In this document: one piece after another, positions 1 to 8,032 of the stretch | Position numbering within the stretch: position 1 is the stretch's first letter | Layout of the letters: every line of letters begins with the position of its first letter | From: Lutispora sp. | Lineage (GTDB): Bacteria > Bacillota > Clostridia > Lutisporales > Lutisporaceae | Assembly (NCBI GenBank): GCA_030834765.1 | Contig: JAUQXG010000233.1 | Span: 1 to 12,917 of the forward strand | DNA: 12,917 nucleotides | Reading direction: 5' to 3' | The notes under the pieces: generated by a model | Database searches by the model: none | The model's input: only the letters and a program-made list of their open reading frames with translations | Told to the model about the DNA's origin: nothing | Translations under genes and position numbers: made by a program

Positions 1-1
1 T

Positions 2-427
2 GCTGAATTTGATTCTATCATTAATTTTTATACCATCCTAACAGAAGATAACATTGAAAAGTATGAAAAGGCATTTTCACTATATAAAGAAGATTATTTG
101 GAAGAAAACGACTATATTTGGTCCTTATCCAAAAGAGAAGAATATTCAAAAAAATATTGCAAATTGGGAGATTCTCTTGTGAACTATTATATGAAAAGAA
201 ATGATTATATTTCGGCTGAAAGAATACTCAAAATAATTTTAGAAAGATTTTCTTTAGATGAATCTTCTCATGAAATGCTTTTAAAACTGTATTTTATAAA
301 GAAGGACCGAGTTGCATTCATCACCCATTATAATACTGTGAAAAGATTGTTCAAATCTGAGCTGGGGATTGCACCAAGCAATTCCATACAGGCTTTATAT
401 AGGAGTATGCTATGCAGCAAAAATTAG
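2..427 (+). CDS. C-terminal part of a BTAD-domain (SARP/AfsR-like) transcriptional regulator, 5'-truncated
   Basis: The reading frame is open from the first bases of the window to a TAG at 425-427, giving 141 visible residues; the start codon lies outside. A TTG at 98 could be read as a start, but homologous sequence continues upstream of it. The pattern matches the helical bacterial transcriptional activator domain: an acidic YKEDYLEENDY-W segment, a REE-containing helix, paired TPR-like helices (NDYISAERILKIIL, then SSHEMLLKLYFIKKDRVAF), and the ending ELGIAPSNSIQALY, which corresponds to the usual ELGV-P-----LY motif. In this family the domain follows a DNA-binding or response-regulator receiver region, which would lie to the left. 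The gene converges on the diguanylate cyclase gene. The domain call is fairly secure; the full architecture and target are unknown. Confidence 0.75.
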   Translation, partial: AEFDSIINFYTILTEDNIEKYEKAFSLYKEDYLEENDYIWSLSKREEYSKKYCKLGDSLVNYYMKRNDYISAERILKIILERFSLDESSHEMLLKLYFIKKDRVAFITHYNTVKRLFKSELGIAPSNSIQALYRSMLCSKN

Positions 428-452
428 TTTTCTGCACACATAGCATACTCCT
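401..452. terminator. Long hairpin between convergent genes, possible bidirectional terminator
   Basis: AGGAGTATGCTATG (401-414) and CATAGCATACTCCT (439-452) are perfect 14-base inverted arms. Inside them CAG/CTG and AAAA/TTTT pair further, leaving a small loop at 423-427, so the whole forms one long hairpin. It contains the stop codon of the upstream plus-strand gene. Neither side carries a clean T run; a second small stem, CTTCCA/TGGAAG (451-456 and 465-470), is followed by CTTTT on the plus strand. Its place between two convergent genes suggests termination for one or both, or protection of transcript 3' ends. Confidence 0.5.
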
Positions 453-503
453 TCCAGCATTTCATGGAAGCTTTTACGAAATATGCAAAAGCACATGATA
501 CAG

Positions 504-2153
504 CTATCCAGAAATATAGATGCTTATCTCATTTTTACCCTTGTTTTTGGAGTGATATAAAGATGAGTCTACTTTATCAAATATACTTTTAGTATCCTCC
601 CATTTTCCTACATAGTACACCCCGCCTGACAAAGTAACAGGAATGGCTTGCCCATCCACTTCCAGGCAATTAGCTTCAATGCTATCTACTACCGTCATCA
701 TTGTCTTCTTCGCACTTTCAGCTGTACATCCAAAGAGAATAGCAAAGAACTCATCACCTCCATATCTGAAAGTCAAATCATTGCTGCGAATATTTTTCTT
801 CAAATTAGAAGCAACGTGACAAATGACAGCATCCCCATAACGATGCCCAAAAGAATCATTGACTTTTTTTAGATTATCTATATCCAACATCACCACTGAA
901 TATGGGGGAGTCGCTTTTTTCATCATATCTGTCATATAGGCACGATTGTACAATTCTGTCATACCATCTGTTATTGAAGCTTCATAGCTTTTTTTTCGCT
1001 CTATATTGACCGAATATAGCTGCTTCTCCTTGTTTAGATGCTCACTAAAAAAAAGAATAATAGATATCATTGAAAAGATAAAAGCATATATAAATAAAGT
1101 ACTCAAGTTGAAAGCATGGCCGCTTATCGTCCTATACACATCTAAAGCTGCAAACAGGAGGAACAAAATATTCCCTATAAAAAACATCTTTGCTTCTTCG
1201 CTCTTTTTTAAATTTTTATATGTTGTATGCAGCCAGCTCAATATATTTATGATAATAATGACATTGTAGTAATTGTAGATGTTCTTAAAGGTTATCATAT
1301 CTTTTGAAACGATTTCAAAGAATATTATTCCAACTATAGTCACGATAGCTATAATCATATCCGTCTTATGATGAAAGAATTTATATATTCCCATGGATGC
1401 TGCAGCTACAGAAAGATAAAGAGCCAAGAATATCAACTTTTTATATGTAAAATAGCTAAAGGGCAAACTATAAAATGTAGTATAGTCCAATGTAAAAATT
1501 GCCAAAAAAAACAATGCGGCAGAAAAATAAAGGTACGAAGTATTCCTGGGTGTTGAAATCCAAAAAAGCAGAAATACAATAATGCTGCTGAAAATAGTTA
1601 GACCAATGCTGATTAAATTGATCCCTTCAGTAAAAAATTTTGTCCTGCCAAGCTGCTTGTTTAAATTTGAAATATCAACGATATATATTGGCATTGATGA
1701 TAATCCTATATCATATAGGCTGTTCATTTCTATTCTCAATTCGTTATCTTGTTGTACCATATTTTTATCTATAAAAAAACAGTTCATGGAATTCCATATA
1801 TTGCTGCGTGCAGTTTTCATATCTCCTACAGAACCTAAAAAAGTATTGTTAAAATAAATACCATAAGCTTGACAATTTAATCCATAGACCAAGAGGGCAT
1901 AATTATCGTCTCCTATGCTTTTTAACTTCACTTCACTTACGTATGCCCTAAAAACCATAGAATCAAGTGAAGTATTCTTTAACATTCTGTAGCTTAGATC
2001 ATTCTTCCCATCTGAAAAGCTTTCTGGAGGTATTTTTAAAATATCGTTATCCAAGTATGAGAAAGAACAGAAGGAGATAGAGCCTACAATCAAACCAGCA
2101 GCTATGATTAAAATGTATAATATAAGAATCTTATGATACTTTAGATTTTCCAT
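504..2153 (-). CDS. Membrane diguanylate cyclase with extracytoplasmic sensor, 7TM region (7TMR-DISM-like) and GGDEF domain
   Basis: This 549-residue protein is predicted to make cyclic di-GMP from two GTP in response to an outside signal. An N-terminal helix (about 9-30) is followed by an extracytoplasmic region (about 35-172), then seven hydrophobic segments (about 176-370), as in 7TMR-DISM receptors. A short linker precedes the GGDEF domain (about 393-549). Catalytic features are intact: DGMTELYNR near 396-404, the metal-binding DIDNLKKVND segment, and GGDEF at 465-469. An RSND motif (456-459) lies exactly five residues before GGDEF, as in the product-inhibition I-site (RxxD). The outside domain was not recognised, so its ligand is unknown. 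The start is preceded by AGGAG at a long 14-base spacing and an in-frame stop, so no better start exists. It appears monocistronic and convergent with the BTAD gene. Confidence 0.9.
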   Translation of the reverse strand: MENLKYHKILILYILIIAAGLIVGSISFCSFSYLDNDILKIPPESFSDGKNDLSYRMLKNTSLDSMVFRAYVSEVKLKSIGDDNYALLVYGLNCQAYGIYFNNTFLGSVGDMKTARSNIWNSMNCFFIDKNMVQQDNELRIEMNSLYDIGLSSMPIYIVDISNLNKQLGRTKFFTEGINLISIGLTIFSSIIVFLLFWISTPRNTSYLYFSAALFFLAIFTLDYTTFYSLPFSYFTYKKLIFLALYLSVAAASMGIYKFFHHKTDMIIAIVTIVGIIFFEIVSKDMITFKNIYNYYNVIIIINILSWLHTTYKNLKKSEEAKMFFIGNILFLLFAALDVYRTISGHAFNLSTLFIYAFIFSMISIILFFSEHLNKEKQLYSVNIERKKSYEASITDGMTELYNRAYMTDMMKKATPPYSVVMLDIDNLKKVNDSFGHRYGDAVICHVASNLKKNIRSNDLTFRYGGDEFFAILFGCTAESAKKTMMTVVDSIEANCLEVDGQAIPVTLSGGVYYVGKWEDTKSIFDKVDSSLYHSKNKGKNEISIYISG

Positions 2154-2205
2154 ATGCTATTCTCATTCTCCTATATAATAAATATTGATCTATGGCTGCC
2201 TAACT

Positions 2206-2214
2206 ATTTTAGCA
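2206..2214 (-). promoter_or_regulatory. Possible extended -10 promoter for the diguanylate cyclase gene
   Basis: On the minus strand TGCTAAAAT fits an extended -10 element (TGnTAnnnT), about 52 bases upstream of the ATG at 2153. No good -35 hexamer is found at 16-18 bases. The gene must have its own promoter between it and the terminator at 2299-2349, because that terminator ends the neighbouring operon. The exact promoter is uncertain. Confidence 0.3.
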
Positions 2215-2298
2215 AAACACTCTGAACATTTTCTGTACATTTTGTATCAGTTCAATGATTGATGCTCAAAATGCATCCTGTTGATATATCATTGTTAT

Positions 2299-2349
2299 AA
2301 AATAAAGGAAGTGTCTTTAAGCTTCCCTTAAAGACACTTCCTTTATTTT
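2299..2349 (-). terminator. Strong rho-independent terminator after upp
   Basis: The arms 2299-2321 and 2327-2349 are perfect 23-base inverted repeats with a 5-base loop. The core GGAAGTGTCTTTAAG is flanked by AAAATAAA/TTTATTTT, which provides the U-rich tail when read on the minus strand. It lies 15 bases past the upp stop codon, so it ends the sua5-ywlE-rpiB-upp transcript and shields the diguanylate cyclase gene from read-through. Confidence 0.92.
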
Positions 2350-2364
2350 ATTTATCCTATTTCT

Positions 2365-3467
<1,103 letters not shown>

Positions 3468-3470
3468 TTT

Positions 3471-3938
3471 TTACTCCTCCATTTCTAATTTATTCAAAAC
3501 CTTTTTCAGGCTATCCAGTATTTCATCTCTGCAATTTCTATATGTTTCAATATCTCCGCCATAGGGATCTGCCACATCAGCACCTGATGCGCCTTCCTCT
3601 GCATATTCTTTCAAAGTGTATACTTTAGAGACAGCTTCTGGCACTGCTTCCAATACAAATATCTTATGGACTCTAGTCATGGTAAGTACCAGGTCGGCTT
3701 CTTTTATCATTTCTATTGTGAGTGGTTTTGATTGATGGTCTTTTAAATCAACTTTCAATTCCTCTAAGACTTTTATGGCATGGTCTGAAGCCGGCATCTT
3801 TAAAAAAACCGATGTTCCCCCAGAGCATACATGATATTTGTCAGCAATATTTTTTATACTCAAAAGATATTTAAAAAGCTCTTGTGCCATACTGCTTCTG
3901 CAAGTGTTTCCCGTACAAACAAAAAGTATTCTTTTCAT
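3471..3938 (-). CDS. ywlE: Low-molecular-weight phosphatase, likely protein arginine phosphatase
   Basis: The product is 155 residues from the ATG at 3938. An upstream in-frame TTG at 3953 would add five residues, but GAGGTG stands at the right distance from 3938, so the ATG is preferred. The LMW-PTP loop is CTGNTCRSS (8-16), with the nucleophile Cys8 and Arg14. The general acid is probably Asp124 in DVADPYG. Thr12 in the loop matches the threonine known in Bacillus YwlE to give phosphoarginine specificity, where tyrosine phosphatases carry a larger residue. The inferred role is removing phosphate from arginines marked by a McsB-type kinase. It starts four bases after sua5 ends. A tyrosine phosphatase role remains possible until a McsB kinase is found in the genome. 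Confidence 0.88.
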   Translation of the reverse strand: MKRILFVCTGNTCRSSMAQELFKYLLSIKNIADKYHVCSGGTSVFLKMPASDHAIKVLEELKVDLKDHQSKPLTIEMIKEADLVLTMTRVHKIFVLEAVPEAVSKVYTLKEYAEEGASGADVADPYGGDIETYRNCRDEILDSLKKVLNKLEMEE

Positions 3939-3942
3939 AAAT

Positions 3943-4989
3943 CTACACCTCAATCATATGGAATCCGGCTGCTTTTCTCATTCGATTCATCACTGCGAGA
4001 CCCATGTCCTTTTCATCCACAGCTTCTGCAAATATGATATCAACTTTTTTCTCATCAAATTCCCGCAAAGCTTTAAATATATTTGATGCAATCTCTTTTG
4101 TATTTTCTCTGCTTCCCATAGAAATAACAGTGCAATTCTTATATTTATTCTTTGTTTCTTCTGTTGCTAAAATTCCTATTTTTTTATGAAGCAATCTATT
4201 TTCATCTATAAGCTGCTGAATCTTTTTTTCAACTCTATCTGCTTCCCCTACAATTATTTGCATTGGGGCAGAAGGTGCATAGTGGCTATATTTCATACCT
4301 GGAGATTTTGGTACCGTCATGTTATCTGTTAGTCCGGGGTCTATATAGACTTCGCCTAAAACTTGTTTCAGCTGCTCTAATGTAACACCGCCAGGTCTAA
4401 GTATTGTAGGCACATCTCCTGAAATATCAAGAACTGTAGATTCTACACCTATTCTTGAATCTTTTCCGCAAAGTATGGTATCTACCCTTCCTTCTAAATC
4501 ATTTATTACATGAAAAGCGGAGGTGGGGCTTGGCTTCCCTGAAAGGTTGGCACTGGGAGCGGCGATTGGCACTCCGCTTTTTTCTATTAGCTTTAAAGCG
4601 ATCTTATTATCTGGCATTCTTACAGCTACTGTATCTAATCCTGCTGTAACTTCCAAAGGTATTCCACTAGACTTTTTAAAGATCAATGTCAAAGGGCCGG
4701 GCCAAAACTTTTTAATAAGCATTTCTGCTTTTTCAGACAAAGGCTCCCCTATAGAATAGAGGAGCATATCAATACATGAAATATGTATAATTAAAGGGTT
4801 ATCTGAAGGTCTTCCTTTTGCTGTAAATATAGCAGAAACTGCATTTGCATCGATGGCATTGGCGCCGATGCCATAAACTGTTTCTGTAGGAAAAACAACA
4901 GTGCCTCCTCGTCTAATGACATTTGCGGCTTCTTCAATGAACTTCATATCTATATTATTTTCATCAAGCTGATAAATCTTTGTAAGCAT
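3943..4989 (-). CDS. ywlC: L-threonylcarbamoyladenylate synthase (Sua5/YwlC)
   Basis: The enzyme makes threonylcarbamoyl-AMP from threonine, bicarbonate and ATP, the first step of tRNA t6A37 modification. The 348-residue protein has both parts of the long Sua5 form. The YrdC catalytic domain (about 10-205) shows RRGGTVVFPTETVYGIG (26-42), KGRPSDNPL (58-66), KFWPGPLTL, the SAN motif (146-148) and ESTVLD-type segments. The conserved linker SPGMKYSHYAP (229-239) leads to the C-terminal Sua5 domain (about 244-348). GGGAGG lies eight bases before the ATG. It is the first gene of the sua5-ywlE-rpiB-upp group and has a recognisable promoter. Confidence 0.96.
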   Translation of the reverse strand: MLTKIYQLDENNIDMKFIEEAANVIRRGGTVVFPTETVYGIGANAIDANAVSAIFTAKGRPSDNPLIIHISCIDMLLYSIGEPLSEKAEMLIKKFWPGPLTLIFKKSSGIPLEVTAGLDTVAVRMPDNKIALKLIEKSGVPIAAPSANLSGKPSPTSAFHVINDLEGRVDTILCGKDSRIGVESTVLDISGDVPTILRPGGVTLEQLKQVLGEVYIDPGLTDNMTVPKSPGMKYSHYAPSAPMQIIVGEADRVEKKIQQLIDENRLLHKKIGILATEETKNKYKNCTVISMGSRENTKEIASNIFKALREFDEKKVDIIFAEAVDEKDMGLAVMNRMRKAAGFHMIEV

Positions 4990-5020
4990 AGAAAAAACCT
5001 CCCAAAATAAATCTCATATA

Positions 5021-5050
5021 ATAATAGCATAATATTGTTTCGTGTTGCAA
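5021..5050 (-). promoter_or_regulatory. Promoter of the ywlC-ywlE-rpiB-upp group
   Basis: On the minus strand, -35 TTGCAA (5050-5045), an 18-base spacer and -10 TATTAT (5026-5021) are preceded by TG in the extended position (TGCTATTAT). This fits a vegetative sigma-A promoter about 35 bases before the ywlC start. Confidence 0.65.
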
Positions 5051-5128
5051 GCCTTGGGACTATCTTTCCAGCTCCTCATTTGTTTTACATGATTAGATAT
5101 GACTCTCCCTCCAAAGGACTGCCCTAGC

Positions 5129-5160
5129 CCTCGAACCTGGAGCCTGGAACCTGGAACCCT
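5129..5160. repeat. Heptanucleotide tandem repeat
   Basis: Four consecutive 7-base units, CCTCGAA, CCTGGAG, CCTGGAA and CCTGGAA, are followed by a partial CCCT. The tract is GC-rich in an otherwise AT-rich gap between the ZIP gene and the ywlC promoter, and has no coding role on either strand that I can support. The remainder of the gap 5051-5210 shows no clear terminator or gene. Confidence 0.85.
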
Positions 5161-5210
5161 TCCCCCAAAAAATTCCCTAGCTTTCCCTACTGGTAATCCG
5201 AATTTCGTGA

Positions 5211-5948
5211 TTAAACCATATAAACAATCAATATCCCCACCATCATTCCTGCGATCATCCCTAATGTTGATATTCTTCCCCTATATATTTGTTGGGTTTT
5301 TGGAATTAGCTGACCACAGGTTATGTATAGCATGGCACCTCCTGCAAAACCTAAACACATTGATATAAAAATAGGTGATATCTGTCCAAGCAATGCCCCA
5401 ATAAAAGCACCTATTCCATTTGGTACTCCTGCCAATATGGTATATATAAGTATTTTGAAGCTATTCATTCCTCCTATTTTTAAAGGCGCTGCCATGGCTA
5501 TCCCTTCAGGCATATCATGCAATCCGATTACGATGGCTAGCCCTAGACCTAATGAATTATTTGCTGCAAAGCCAGAGCCTACAGCCAGGCCTTCGGGAAA
5601 ATTATGCAGTGCGATTCCTATGCCCATCAATATTCCACTTTTCATAAAATCTGATATATTGTTTTTAGAAAAACTTTTATTATCAGGTATAAAATTTTCT
5701 ATCACCATTATAATTAGCACTCCTGATATTGTTCCAATAAATCCAATTGCCATTCCTGCCATTTCAAAGGCTTCCGGCAATAAATCAAAACAAACTACAG
5801 AAAGCATAATTCCACTGGTAAAACCTAGCAATACTCCCATAAACCTTTTAGACGGTTTTCGCAAAAAAAATACCAGCAATCCTCCAAGCCCTGTACCTAC
5901 CATTCCAGATATAAAACCGATGATTGTAACAGCCATAAGTCTGCTCAT
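5211..5948 (-). CDS. ZIP-family divalent metal transporter
   Basis: This is a 245-residue integral membrane protein of the ZIP family, which moves zinc, iron or other divalent cations into the cytoplasm. About eight hydrophobic segments span the sequence. The metal site motifs are HNFPEG (115-120) in helix 4 and HDMPEG (144-149) in helix 5, the paired H-x-x-PEG pattern of the bacterial ZupT/GufA-type members. The loop between the early and middle helices (about 87-102) is short and has no His-rich cluster. The ATG at 5948 is chosen because GGGGAGG lies six bases upstream; a GTG at 5963 would place that site inside the gene. It stands alone between the prfA terminator and the ywlC promoter, so it probably has its own promoter. 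The preferred metal cannot be told. Confidence 0.92.
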   Translation of the reverse strand: MSRLMAVTIIGFISGMVGTGLGGLLVFFLRKPSKRFMGVLLGFTSGIMLSVVCFDLLPEAFEMAGMAIGFIGTISGVLIIMVIENFIPDNKSFSKNNISDFMKSGILMGIGIALHNFPEGLAVGSGFAANNSLGLGLAIVIGLHDMPEGIAMAAPLKIGGMNSFKILIYTILAGVPNGIGAFIGALLGQISPIFISMCLGFAGGAMLYITCGQLIPKTQQIYRGRISTLGMIAGMMVGILIVYMV

Positions 5949-5971
5949 AGAATACCTCCCCACTGCTCTTT

Positions 5972-5989
5972 GCCAATAAAATTGTTGGC
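5972..5989. promoter_or_regulatory. Small inverted repeat upstream of the ZIP gene
   Basis: GCCAA and TTGGC are separated by eight AT-rich bases, just upstream of the ZIP ribosome binding site. It could be an operator or a small mRNA hairpin. It does not match a metal-regulator box that I recognise, so no regulator is named. Confidence 0.25.
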
Positions 5990-6034
5990 TATCTATATTC
6001 TATTCATGGACAAAAGCTATATATGAGAGAGTAT

Positions 6035-6061
6035 AAAAAAAAGATGCAACTATATTGCATC
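6035..6061 (-). terminator. Intrinsic terminator of the yqhQ-prmC-prfA operon, overlapping the prfA stop
   Basis: Read on the minus strand, GATGCAA (6061-6055) and TTGCATC (6049-6043) form a 7-bp stem with a 5-base loop, followed by eight Ts (6042-6035). The left arm codes the last residues of PrfA and the stop codon TAG is in the loop. Confidence 0.9.
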
Positions 6062-7120
6062 CTTTAATTTCTGTGCTTGATCATTTGTGGTCAGTGCATC
6101 TATCATTTCTTCTAAATCACCGTCCATAAAAGCATCTAGCTGATATATGGTTAATCCGATCCTGTGATCGGAAACTCTTCCTTGTGGAAAGTTATAGGTT
6201 CTGACTCTTTCGCTTCTATCCCCCGAGCCTACCTGGTTTTTTCGGTCTCCTGCAATTTCAGCGTTTTGTTTTTGAATTTCCATATCCAAAAGCCTAGCTT
6301 TTAAAACTTTCATGGCCTTATCCTTATTTTTCAATTGAGACTTTTCATCTTGGCAGGATACTACAATTCCAGAAGGCATATGGGTTACTCTTACTGCAGA
6401 GTCCGTGGTGTTAACGCTTTGTCCTCCGTGTCCGCTTGAGCGGAATACATCTATTCTAACGTCATTCATATCAATGTAAACATCATCCACTTCTTCCACT
6501 TCAGGCAACACTGCAACAGTGGCTGCTGAGGTATGAACTCTGCCGCTTGATTCCGTGTCAGGAACCCTTTGAACCCTGTGACCGCCACTTTCATATTTTA
6601 GCTTACTGTAAGCACCTTTTCCTTCTATTAAGAAGATCATCTCTTTATAGCCGCCTATATCTGTAGGATTGGAGCTTAATATATCTATTTTCCAGCCCTG
6701 TCTTTCTGCATATCTTGTGTACATTCTAAATAAATTTCCTGCAAAGAGAGCTGCTTCTTCTCCGCCTACGCCGCCTCTGATTTCAATAATAACGTTTTTG
6801 TCATCATTGGGGTCTTTAGGTAAAAGCAATAGCTTTAAATCCTTTTCAGCTGCTTCTAATTTATCTGCAAGCTCTATCAGTTCAAGCTTTATCATCTCTT
6901 CAAAATCTTTATCATTGCTTTCCATCTGCATTTGTTTCGATTCCTCAATCTGCTTACGGAGAGACTTATACTCTTTAAATTTATTTACAATAGGTTCAAG
7001 GCTTGAATGCTCCTTAATGAGCTTTCTCCATTCATTTTGATTTGCAATGATGTCCGGGTCACTTATTTTATGTCCTAAGTCTTCATATTTTTCTTCTATA
7101 AATTCAAGCTTATCCAGCAT
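6050..7120 (-). CDS. prfA: Peptide chain release factor 1
   Basis: RF1 recognises UAA and UAG stop codons and triggers release of the finished protein. From the ATG at 7120 the product is 356 residues, the normal length; AGGAG lies eight bases upstream, whereas an in-frame TTG at 7144 would add eight residues before that site. A helical N-terminal domain (about 1-105) precedes the PCRF region. The codon-recognition tripeptide is PDT (187-189), matching the PxT of RF1 rather than the SPF of RF2. The catalytic GGQ loop is SSGHGGQS with GGQ at 232-234. The adjacent prmC gene codes the methyltransferase that modifies this glutamine. Confidence 0.97.
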   Translation of the reverse strand: MLDKLEFIEEKYEDLGHKISDPDIIANQNEWRKLIKEHSSLEPIVNKFKEYKSLRKQIEESKQMQMESNDKDFEEMIKLELIELADKLEAAEKDLKLLLLPKDPNDDKNVIIEIRGGVGGEEAALFAGNLFRMYTRYAERQGWKIDILSSNPTDIGGYKEMIFLIEGKGAYSKLKYESGGHRVQRVPDTESSGRVHTSAATVAVLPEVEEVDDVYIDMNDVRIDVFRSSGHGGQSVNTTDSAVRVTHMPSGIVVSCQDEKSQLKNKDKAMKVLKARLLDMEIQKQNAEIAGDRKNQVGSGDRSERVRTYNFPQGRVSDHRIGLTIYQLDAFMDGDLEEMIDALTTNDQAQKLKDAI

Positions 7121-7156
7121 TATTATCACTCCTGTTTTCATCAATTCATATTATTA

Positions 7157-8032
7157 TCATTTTCTCATACCAACGCAGTTGGCACTCACACATCTATCTA
7201 AGCTGGCTAAGTCTCTTGTAATTTCCACATTTTCATAAAAATCCGACTCCTGTATTAATTTTACGATCTCTTGTCCTTGATTATAACCAATTTCATAAAC
7301 CAGCATCCCGCCATTTTTTAGATACTTGGGTGCTTGCTTTGTTATAGCCCTATAAAAATCTACGCCATCTGTACCTCCGTCTAATGCCAGATGAGGTTCA
7401 AAATCTTTCACATTGATTCCTAAGCTTTCTATATCAGACGTAGGGATATAAGGCGGATTAGAGATAATCATATCCACTTTTCCCTTTAAATCTAATTTTT
7501 CAATAGCCTCAAAAAGATTGCCCTGATATGGAGTCACTCTATCATTTAAATGATATCGATTGATATTCTCCTTGCAACAAGAAATCGCCTCATCAGATAA
7601 ATCAATTGCATAAACCATCGCATCCTTCATATTATATGCCATAGAAACAGCAATGGCTCCGCTTCCGGTACACATATCTATTATTATAGGCTTTTCTCTA
7701 GATTTTATTAGTTCAATAGCTTTTTCTACTACAATTTCAGTATCTGACCTAGGTATCAAAACGTCTTCTTTCACAAAAAGCTCCATGCCCATAAATTCCT
7801 GCTTATGGGTAATATATTGAACCGGTTTACCTGACTTTCTAGCTTCTATTGCATGGAGGAACTGATCTGCAATAGATGGCTCCACTGATTTTTCGCTATC
7901 GACGATAAGTCTTACCCTATCCACTTGAAGAAAATGCATCAGCAATACTTCCGCATCCAGAAATTCAGTGCCTGTATTTATTTCTCTCAATAGATTTACG
8001 GCCTTTTTTAAAAGGCTTTTTATGGTGTACAT
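7157..8032 (-). CDS. prmC: Release factor glutamine methyltransferase
   Basis: The enzyme transfers a methyl group from S-adenosylmethionine to the glutamine of the GGQ motif in release factors. The 291-residue protein has an N-terminal helical domain that docks RF (about 1-80) and a Rossmann methyltransferase domain. Visible motifs are IPRSDTE (93-99), the SAM-binding DMCTGSGAIA (119-128), the acidic AIDLS (142-146) and the amide-binding NPPY (192-195). The C-terminus is slightly unusual: after DR it ends CVSANCVGMRK, with two cysteines. The ATG shares its A with the yqhQ TAA stop (TAATG) and has only a weak ribosome binding site, so translation is probably coupled to yqhQ. prfA begins 36 bases downstream. 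Confidence 0.95.
   Translation of the reverse strand: MYTIKSLLKKAVNLLREINTGTEFLDAEVLLMHFLQVDRVRLIVDSEKSVEPSIADQFLHAIEARKSGKPVQYITHKQEFMGMELFVKEDVLIPRSDTEIVVEKAIELIKSREKPIIIDMCTGSGAIAVSMAYNMKDAMVYAIDLSDEAISCCKENINRYHLNDRVTPYQGNLFEAIEKLDLKGKVDMIISNPPYIPTSDIESLGINVKDFEPHLALDGGTDGVDFYRAITKQAPKYLKNGGMLVYEIGYNQGQEIVKLIQESDFYENVEITRDLASLDRCVSANCVGMRK

Noticed and set aside
2223..2254. TGAAC...GTTCA inverted repeat upstream of the diguanylate cyclase
   Set aside because: The arms are only five bases and 22 bases apart, within chance expectation for such AT-rich sequence.
3939..3953. Upstream TTG start for ywlE adding five residues
   Set aside because: The GAGGTG ribosome site lies within that extension and is correctly spaced for the ATG at 3938.
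5161..5210. Terminator after the ZIP gene
   Set aside because: A T6 run is present on the minus strand, but the sequence before it is a direct repeat (TAGGGAA twice), not a stable stem.
5323..5979. Long 218-residue plus-strand open frame opposite the ZIP gene
   Set aside because: It is antisense to a clear ZIP transporter, has no ribosome binding site that fits, and its composition (rich in Pro, Ile, Ser) is what the reverse of a membrane protein gene gives.
6669..7040. Plus-strand frame opposite prfA, rich in Ser and Leu
   Set aside because: It mirrors the charged coiled-coil region of RF1, a common antisense artefact, and has no start signals.
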